NCBI RefSeq assembly: GCF_002931075.1
Contig: NZ_PSTQ01000003.1
Location: forward strand, 124,001 to 188,000
Length of the DNA: 64,000 nucleotides
Direction: 5' to 3'
From: Pseudoclavibacter sp. AY1F1
GTDB lineage: Bacteria > Actinomycetota > Actinomycetes > Actinomycetales > Microbacteriaceae
Of the stretch, positions 59,151 through 64,000 are shown in pieces. The position numbers and the translations under genes are program-made. The first letter of the stretch is position 1. Every line of letters begins with the position of its first letter. The notes below the pieces were generated by a model that was not told the origin of the DNA, searched no databases, and saw only the letters and a program-made list of their open reading frames with translations.

Positions 59151-59774
59151 ATGAACGCACGTCAGAACGCCGCAGGCACGGACCGCGAAGCGAAAGAGCT
59201 CGGCTACCTCTGGCCCCTCGGCATCGTCGCCGCCGGGCTTGTTGTCCTGAAGCCCCTCGAGAACGTCGTCGGCTACTTCGTCGACGGGAGCGTGCGCGTC
59301 AATGCGTCGTTCGAGGGCGCGTCCGTCTCCCTGCCGACTCCCGTCGGAGCCGATGTTCCCCTCGACGGAGCCTCGACGATCCTGGTCGCCGCCGACCTCA
59401 TCCCCACGGGCGCGCTTGTGCTCCTCCTGATCGGTCAGATCATCGGCGCCGTGCTGAGTGTCGCCGCCGTTTGGATGCTCCTGCTGTTCGCCAGGAACCT
59501 CGCGAAGGGTGACTTCTTCGGTCGCAAGAGCATTCGCCTGCTCGACTGGTCGTCCGGCCTCGTGGTCGCGGCCCTCGCCGCCCCCGGATTCTTCGAGCTG
59601 CTCGGCACGAACTGGACCATCGCAAAGCTCGGGTGGAGCGGGTCGGATGCGCCCGAACCGACGATCCTCGACCAGACGTGGGCGTTCCTGCTCATCCTCG
59701 TGATCCTGCTCGTCGTGAACCTCATCATGCGCCGTGGTGCGCGCCTGCAGCTCGACCAGGAAGGGCTCGTCTGA
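59151..59774 (+). CDS. DUF2975 membrane protein
   Basis: A 207-aa protein with four membrane helices: GIVAAGLVVLKPLENVVGYF, a ~70-residue extracytoplasmic loop, ALVLLLIGQIIGAVLSVAAV, then GLVVAALAAPGFFELLG and FLLILVILLVVNLIMRRG. This is the DUF2975 plan, almost always paired with a small YozG-like regulator as here. The function is unknown; some pairs have been linked to stress or competence. Its TGA overlaps the ATG of the regulator (TGATG). Confidence 0.82.
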   Translation: MNARQNAAGTDREAKELGYLWPLGIVAAGLVVLKPLENVVGYFVDGSVRVNASFEGASVSLPTPVGADVPLDGASTILVAADLIPTGALVLLLIGQIIGAVLSVAAVWMLLLFARNLAKGDFFGRKSIRLLDWSSGLVVAALAAPGFFELLGTNWTIAKLGWSGSDAPEPTILDQTWAFLLILVILLVVNLIMRRGARLQLDQEGLV

Positions 59775-60010
59775 TGGTGCCGGACCCGCTCGAGGAGCCG
59801 CACTACATCGTGTGCCACCTCGGCGAGATCATGGCACGTCGCGGCATCACGCTCGTCGACCTGTCGGAGCGGGTCGGCATCAGCGTCGTCAACCTGTCTG
59901 TACTGAAGAACAACCGCGCCAAGGCCGTGCGCTTCGAGACGCTCGCGAGGCTCTGCGCCGTGCTCGAGTGCAAGCCGGGCGAGTTGCTCGACTACCTGCC
60001 GCCGCGCTGA
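59774..60010 (+). CDS. YozG-like XRE/Cro regulator
   Basis: A 78-aa protein consisting almost only of a helix-turn-helix: IVCHLGEIMARRGITLVDLS, GISVVNLSVLKNNRAKAVRF and ARLCAVLECKPGELLDYLP. It matches the HTH_26/YozG group paired with DUF2975 proteins. It is translationally coupled to that gene and probably represses the operon by binding the 40-bp palindrome at 59102-59141. Confidence 0.88.
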   Translation: MVPDPLEEPHYIVCHLGEIMARRGITLVDLSERVGISVVNLSVLKNNRAKAVRFETLARLCAVLECKPGELLDYLPPR

Positions 60011-60083
60011 TCGTCGCGCTGACCTGCGCGCGAGCATCCCCATCGGCGGCGCAATGTCGGCGGCGTGGGTGAGAATGGCACGC

Positions 60084-61802
60084 ATGTCAGATGTTCGAGG
60101 CGCAGACGCCTTCCGCAGCGCACGTGACCAGCTGCTCGCCCTCCGTACCGATGCGGAGCGCGCGAGCCGCGAGTTCGAGTGGCCAGACGTGGGTGACAGC
60201 TTCAACTGGGCGCTCGACTGGTTCGATCAGATCGCCGAAGGCAACGACCGGATCGCGCTGTGGATCGTGGAAGACGACGGCAGCGAGGCGAAGTACAGCT
60301 TCGATGACCTGCGACGGCGTTCGAGCCGGGTCGCGAACTGGCTGGAAGCGCAGGGCATCCGCCGCGGTGACGTCATCATGCTCATGCTCGGCAATCGTCG
60401 TGAGCTCTGGGAGGCGATGCTCGGCGCGCTCAAGCTCGGCGCCGTCATCCTCCCCACCTCGGTTGTCCTCGGCCCGCACGACCTCGACGACCGGGTCGAA
60501 CGGGCCAGGGTGCGGCTGGTCATCGCCGAAGAAGCTGACGCGGCCAAGTTCGACAACGTGCTCGGGAGCTACCGCATCGCTCAGGTGGGCGCTGGACTCG
60601 ACGGTGCTGCGCGTGAGGCGTGGCTCGACTTCAACGACATCTACGACGCTTCGGATGCGCCCGTCACGAAGCAGACGGCAAGCGATGACGCCGCCCTCAT
60701 CTACTTCACCTCCGGCACGACCAGCCACCCCAAGATCGTTGTCCACTCGCACCGCTCCTATCCCGTCGGCCACCTCTCGACGATGTACTGGATCGGCGTT
60801 GAGCCGGGCGGCGTGCACCTCGCCATCAGCGCGGCCGGCTGGGGTAAGCATGCCTGGAGCAGCTTCTTCGCGCCCTGGAACGCCGAGGCAACCGTCTTCG
60901 TCGTGAACTACCAGCGGTTCGACGCGGCACTGCTCCTCGAGCAGCTCGACAAAGCGGGGGCGACATCGTTCTGTGCCCCGCCGACCGTGTGGCGCATCCT
61001 GGTGCAGCACGGCCGAACGGAAAGGCCGCGCGCCATGCGCGAACTGCTCTCGGCCGGTGAGCCGCTCAACCCGGAAGTCATCGCACGCATCAAAGACTGG
61101 TGGGGACTCGAGATCCGCGACGGCTACGGCCAGACCGAGACGACGGCGCTCATCGCAAACGCGCCTGGCGCGACCATCAAGCCGGGCGCCATGGGGCATC
61201 CGCTGCCAGGTATGAACGTCGTGCTCCTCGACCCCGTCACGGGAGCAGCGGGCGACGAGGGCGAGATCTGCCTCGACATGCGCGCCCAGCGGCCCGTGAA
61301 CCTCATGACCGAGTACCTCGGATCACCCGCGGCCACCGACAACGCCGTGCGCGACGGCTTCTTCCACACTGGCGACGTCGCTGTGCGCGACGAGAACGGA
61401 TGCATCACCTTCGTCGGCCGCACCGACGACGTGTTCAAGTCCTCAGACTTCAAGGTGACGCCGTTCGAGGTGGAGAGCCTCCTGCTCGAACACGACGCCG
61501 TCGCCGAGGCCGGCGTCGTCGGGGCACCGGATGCGACGAAGCTCAACATCACGAAGGCGTACGTCACGCTCGCGTCGGGGTGGGAGGCGAACCGGCAAAC
61601 GGCCCTCGAAGTGCTCAGGCACGCACGCGCCGTCATGCCCCCGTACATGCGCGTGAGGCGCCTGGAGTTCTTCGAGCTGCCGAAGACCGCGTCTGGCAAG
61701 ATCCGCCGCGTCGAACTCCGAAACCGCGAGATCGAGGCCGAAGGCGCGCGGCTCGACGGTGAGTGGCGCGATGACGACTTCCCGGAGATTAAGCGACGCT
61801 GA
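60084..61802 (+). CDS. AMP-forming acyl-CoA synthetase
   Basis: A 572-aa adenylate-forming ligase that activates a carboxylic acid with ATP and CoA. Core motifs: A3 IYFTSGTTSHPKIVVHSH, A5 IRDGYGQTETT, A7 FFHTGDVAVRDENG, A8 FVGRTDDVFKSSDFKV and A10 PKTASGKIRRVEL with the catalytic Lys. Overall it resembles acetyl/medium-chain acyl-CoA synthetases. Substrate not determined. Start taken as 60084 (MSDVRGADAF); ATGs at 60075 and 60054 also exist. GAGAAT at 60071-60076 could be a leaderless -10 for it. Confidence 0.9.
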   Translation: MSDVRGADAFRSARDQLLALRTDAERASREFEWPDVGDSFNWALDWFDQIAEGNDRIALWIVEDDGSEAKYSFDDLRRRSSRVANWLEAQGIRRGDVIMLMLGNRRELWEAMLGALKLGAVILPTSVVLGPHDLDDRVERARVRLVIAEEADAAKFDNVLGSYRIAQVGAGLDGAAREAWLDFNDIYDASDAPVTKQTASDDAALIYFTSGTTSHPKIVVHSHRSYPVGHLSTMYWIGVEPGGVHLAISAAGWGKHAWSSFFAPWNAEATVFVVNYQRFDAALLLEQLDKAGATSFCAPPTVWRILVQHGRTERPRAMRELLSAGEPLNPEVIARIKDWWGLEIRDGYGQTETTALIANAPGATIKPGAMGHPLPGMNVVLLDPVTGAAGDEGEICLDMRAQRPVNLMTEYLGSPAATDNAVRDGFFHTGDVAVRDENGCITFVGRTDDVFKSSDFKVTPFEVESLLLEHDAVAEAGVVGAPDATKLNITKAYVTLASGWEANRQTALEVLRHARAVMPPYMRVRRLEFFELPKTASGKIRRVELRNREIEAEGARLDGEWRDDDFPEIKRR

Positions 61803-61969
61803 CCGGCGTCGAAGACGCCGTGCGCGGGCGCCGAGGATCCATCCATTCAGCGCCGATTCGGGCATCGGTCCGGTCCAGAAGGCCCCCAAACCGGTGAATT
61901 AGGTGGCAAGACGCGGCGTGTCAGGCGAATCTGCATGCCGAACGCCCCGCTTTTGGTAGGTTGACGAAC

Positions 61970-62056
61970 GTCCTGCCGCGGAATCCCGCGGAACTGCAGG
62001 ACTTCTGAACCCAACATGCTGCACTCGCAAGGGCGGGGCTGCGTCCTAAGGAGGAC
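61970..62056 (+). promoter_or_regulatory. Structured leader of the HU gene
   Basis: A two-tier hairpin has outer arms GTCCTG/CAGGAC (61970-61975, 61997-62002) and inner CCGCGG-AATC-CCGCGG (61976-61991). Nearer the start, GTCCT-AAGG-AGGAC (62043-62056) would fold the ribosome-binding site AAGGAGG into a small hairpin. Both may affect HU expression. The rest of 61803-62058 holds nothing else recognised. Confidence 0.45.
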
Positions 62057-62058
62057 AT

Positions 62059-62346
62059 ATGGCAGACAAGACTGTGAACAAGACCGAACTCGTTGCCGCG
62101 ATCGCGACTGAGACCGGCCAGAGCCAGGCTGTTGTTGGAAGCGTCCTCGACGCACTCTTCAGCGAGCTCGCCTCGAACGTTGCCAAGGGCACCAAGGTCA
62201 CGATCCCGGGCTGGCTCTCCGTTGAGCAGACCGCTCGTGCCGCGCGCACCGGCCGCAACCCTCAGACGGGTGAAGCCATCCAGATCGCCGCCTCGAAGGG
62301 CGTCAAGATCTCGGCTGGCTCGAAGCTCAAGGCCGCAGCTAAGTAG
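62059..62346 (+). CDS. HU-family DNA-binding protein
   Basis: A 95-aa nucleoid protein. It binds DNA as a dimer without strict sequence preference. Family features are VNKTELVAAIATETGQSQAV, the core KVTIPGWLSVEQTARAARTG and the arm end RNPQTGEAIQIAASKGVKIS. It lacks the long Lys/Ala tail seen in mycobacterial HupB. A near-perfect TAAGGAGG site at 62047-62054 suggests strong expression. Confidence 0.96.
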   Translation: MADKTVNKTELVAAIATETGQSQAVVGSVLDALFSELASNVAKGTKVTIPGWLSVEQTARAARTGRNPQTGEAIQIAASKGVKISAGSKLKAAAK

Positions 62347-62363
62347 TCTTCGCGCCTGAATGC

Positions 62364-62399
62364 ACGCGGGGTCGCTTCCATCTGGAAGCGGCCCCGCGT
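62364..62399 (+). terminator. Hairpin terminator after the HU gene
   Basis: ACGCGGGG-TCGCTTCC pairs with GGAAGCGG-CCCCGCGT around a 4-nt loop: a 36-bp near-perfect hairpin starting 18 bp after the stop. Confidence 0.8.
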
Positions 62400-62526
62400 T
62401 CGTGTGTGCACTCGAGGCGGCCGTCTGACCGGTGCGGCAGGTGGCGGGGGTGCGGGGCGCACAGCTGACCGCGTCCGCCTGTGGATGAGGAGCCCGCCCG
62501 TCGTCGACGATCTACACTTGATGATC

Positions 62527-64000
62527 ATGCCTACGCCCCTCGTCTCCGGTTCCACAGACGAGGCGGCGGCAGCCGAGGCGGGCAAGCCCGCCAGCAAGGC
62601 TGAGCGCAACCGCGCGAGTGCCGACTCCTGGTCGCTGCACACGAAACGGATGATCGTGCTCGGCCCGGCGTTCTTCCTCCTGGCTGCCCTCGCGGCGGTC
62701 ATCTGGGGTCTCGCGTACGGCGGGGGCGCGACGCCGCTCATCGTCTCCGACCCTGGGCCCGTCGTCATGTGGGGCGTGCCCATCGCGCGCCTGGCGCTGA
62801 ACCTCTCTGCGTCGGTCACGATCGGCGCGCTGGTGCTCGCAGCGTGGGCGGCGAGCCGGAAGCAGCCCGAGTTCGAGCGTGCCATGACGATCGCGTCGTC
62901 GGGTGCCGCCGCTTGGGTGATCTCGACTGCGGCTGCCGCGTTCCTCACCTATCTGCAGATATCCAACGCGGCGTTCTCGTTCGATGCCGCCTTCGGGCAG
63001 GGTCTGCTCTTCTTCTTCACGTCACTCGAGCTCGGCCAGGCCTGGGTGCTGGCAATCGGCATGGTCCTGCTGCTGTCGGTTGTCGTGTTCGCGAGTCGCA
63101 GCCCGTGGATGATCGGGCTCTCCGCGGCATTCTCGCTGTTCTGCCTGTGGCCGCTCGGCGCGCAAGGGCACGCAGCGGGCGCCGCGAACCACGAGACGGT
63201 CGTCGGTGGCATCACGCTGCACTACATGGGAGCGGCGCTGTGGCTCGGCGGCCTGCTTGTCGTCGCGATCCTCGCTCCGCGCATGCCAGACGTCCGCCGC
63301 CTCGCCGTGCTTGAGCGCTACTCGACGCTCGCGCTCGTCGCTTTCATCGTCGTTGCGGCGTCCGGAGTCGTCGCGAGCGTCGCCAACATCGGCTCGTTCG
63401 CCGAGCTCGCGACGCCGTACGGCGTCATCGTCATCGTCAAGGCCGTTGTGCTCCTCCTGCTCGGCTTCATCGGCTGGGCCCAGCGGCGGGGTCTCATCAA
63501 CCGGATGCGCACCGCGGTCGAGCAGGGAGCATCCACTCGCAAGCCCCTGGTGTGGCTCATCTCACTCGAGCTGGCCTTCATGGGGATCGCGTCTGGTGCC
63601 GCGGCGGCGCTCGGTCGCACGCCATCGCCGGTCACCGAGCTGACGGCCGACCAGCTCGCGTCGCCGACACCAGCGCAGCTGCTCACGGGAGACCCGCTGC
63701 CGCCGGAGTTCGAGCCGTTCCGCCTGCTCACCGAGTGGCGTCTCGACCCCATGTGGACAACCCTGTGCCTCTTCGGCCTGTTCTTCTACATCGCAGGGGT
63801 CATGCGCCTCCGCCGTCGCGGCGACGAGTGGCCGCTCGGTCGCACGATCTCGTTTGTCCTCGGCGTGCTGATCCTGCTGTACCTCGTCAACGGCTCGCTC
63901 ATCGTCTACGGCAAGTTCGTCTTCAGCTTCCACATGACCCAGCACATGTTCCTCACCATGCTGGTGCCGATCATGTTTGTGCTGTCCGCGCCCATGACGC
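62527..64000 (+). CDS. Fused CopD / CtaG (caa3 assembly) membrane protein, partial
   Basis: The frame stays open to the right edge (491 residues so far). After a ~38-residue hydrophilic head come about ten helices. The first part (to about residue 330) resembles the copper-resistance CopD domain, with HYMGAALWLGGLLVVAI. The second starts the CtaG/caa3_CtaG domain (LDPMWTTLCLFGLFFYIAGV, FSFHMTQHMFLTMLVP), which supplies copper to cytochrome c oxidase. This fusion is typical of actinobacteria. Start at 62527 or the in-frame ATG at 62521; TACACT at 62513-62518 and no ribosome-binding site suggest a leaderless mRNA. Confidence 0.87.
   Translation, partial: MPTPLVSGSTDEAAAAEAGKPASKAERNRASADSWSLHTKRMIVLGPAFFLLAALAAVIWGLAYGGGATPLIVSDPGPVVMWGVPIARLALNLSASVTIGALVLAAWAASRKQPEFERAMTIASSGAAAWVISTAAAAFLTYLQISNAAFSFDAAFGQGLLFFFTSLELGQAWVLAIGMVLLLSVVVFASRSPWMIGLSAAFSLFCLWPLGAQGHAAGAANHETVVGGITLHYMGAALWLGGLLVVAILAPRMPDVRRLAVLERYSTLALVAFIVVAASGVVASVANIGSFAELATPYGVIVIVKAVVLLLLGFIGWAQRRGLINRMRTAVEQGASTRKPLVWLISLELAFMGIASGAAAALGRTPSPVTELTADQLASPTPAQLLTGDPLPPEFEPFRLLTEWRLDPMWTTLCLFGLFFYIAGVMRLRRRGDEWPLGRTISFVLGVLILLYLVNGSLIVYGKFVFSFHMTQHMFLTMLVPIMFVLSAPMT

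Overview
The window is high-GC DNA (roughly two thirds G+C by eye) from an actinobacterium, most likely a member of the Microbacteriaceae. The evidence is indirect: dense coding with many 4-nt ATGA/GTGA overlaps, very frequent GGATGC/GCATCC hexamers, a LAXTG (class E type) sortase signal, a fused CopD-CtaG protein, and a rpmB-rpmG-rpsN ribosomal-protein set without zinc-binding CXXC pairs. No rRNA, tRNA, CRISPR array, prophage or transposase was found. The sequence ends inside genes on both sides.

Layout. 0-7.5 kb: end of a cell-wall surface protein, then two NarL/LuxR-type two-component pairs. The first pair is divergent from a FtsX-type ABC exporter. 7.6-13.3 kb: small membrane proteins, two hydrolase-type genes, purB and a low-molecular-weight phosphatase. 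13.4-15.3 kb: a small WXG100-like helical protein coupled to a 488-aa protein with a serine-esterase motif, a candidate secreted pair. 15.3-21.2 kb: an SLC13 carboxylate transporter, a YvlD-like protein and a three-gene alpha-keto acid dehydrogenase operon (E1 alpha, E1 beta, E2; no E3). 21.3-24.0 kb: a Tat-type exported protein, rhtA-like exporter and LysR regulator.

24.05-24.5 kb is a gene-free, repeat-packed spacer. Next comes a five-gene zinc-uptake operon, znuA-znuC-znuB-znuB-zur (24.5-28.6 kb), with a Zur-box-like palindrome on an apparently leaderless promoter. 28.9-34.1 kb holds a nitrilase-family amidase divergent from a mini membrane protein, NCS1 permease, Zn alcohol dehydrogenase, TetR regulator and SDR; a 19-bp palindrome sits between the divergent units. 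34.2-38.3 kb is a MurNAc recycling locus: murQ, an RpiR/MurR regulator and a PTS IIBCA transporter. 38.4-51.7 kb is mixed: alpha/beta hydrolase, a second Tat-leader protein, MmyB-type regulator with aldo/keto reductase, S41-like lipoprotein, dicarboxylate/amino-acid symporter, DHA2 efflux pump with TetR regulator, trmB, MarR, and a third two-component system.

51.8-58.1 kb looks like a zone of change. selO and a type-B carboxylesterase each carry one single-base frameshift. Between them lie an orphan MbtH-like gene and a visibly lower-GC gene encoding a possible PD-(D/E)XK nuclease. 58.3-64 kb returns to core functions: L28-L33-S14, a DUF2975/XRE pair with a striking 40-bp palindromic control site, an acyl-CoA synthetase, HU, and the start of CopD-CtaG.

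The items most worth follow-up are the WXG100-like/esterase pair, the low-GC nuclease-like gene and its decayed neighbours, the DUF2975/XRE operator, the orphan MbtH, and the inverted-repeat family at 24 kb. All family calls are from motif recognition without database searches.
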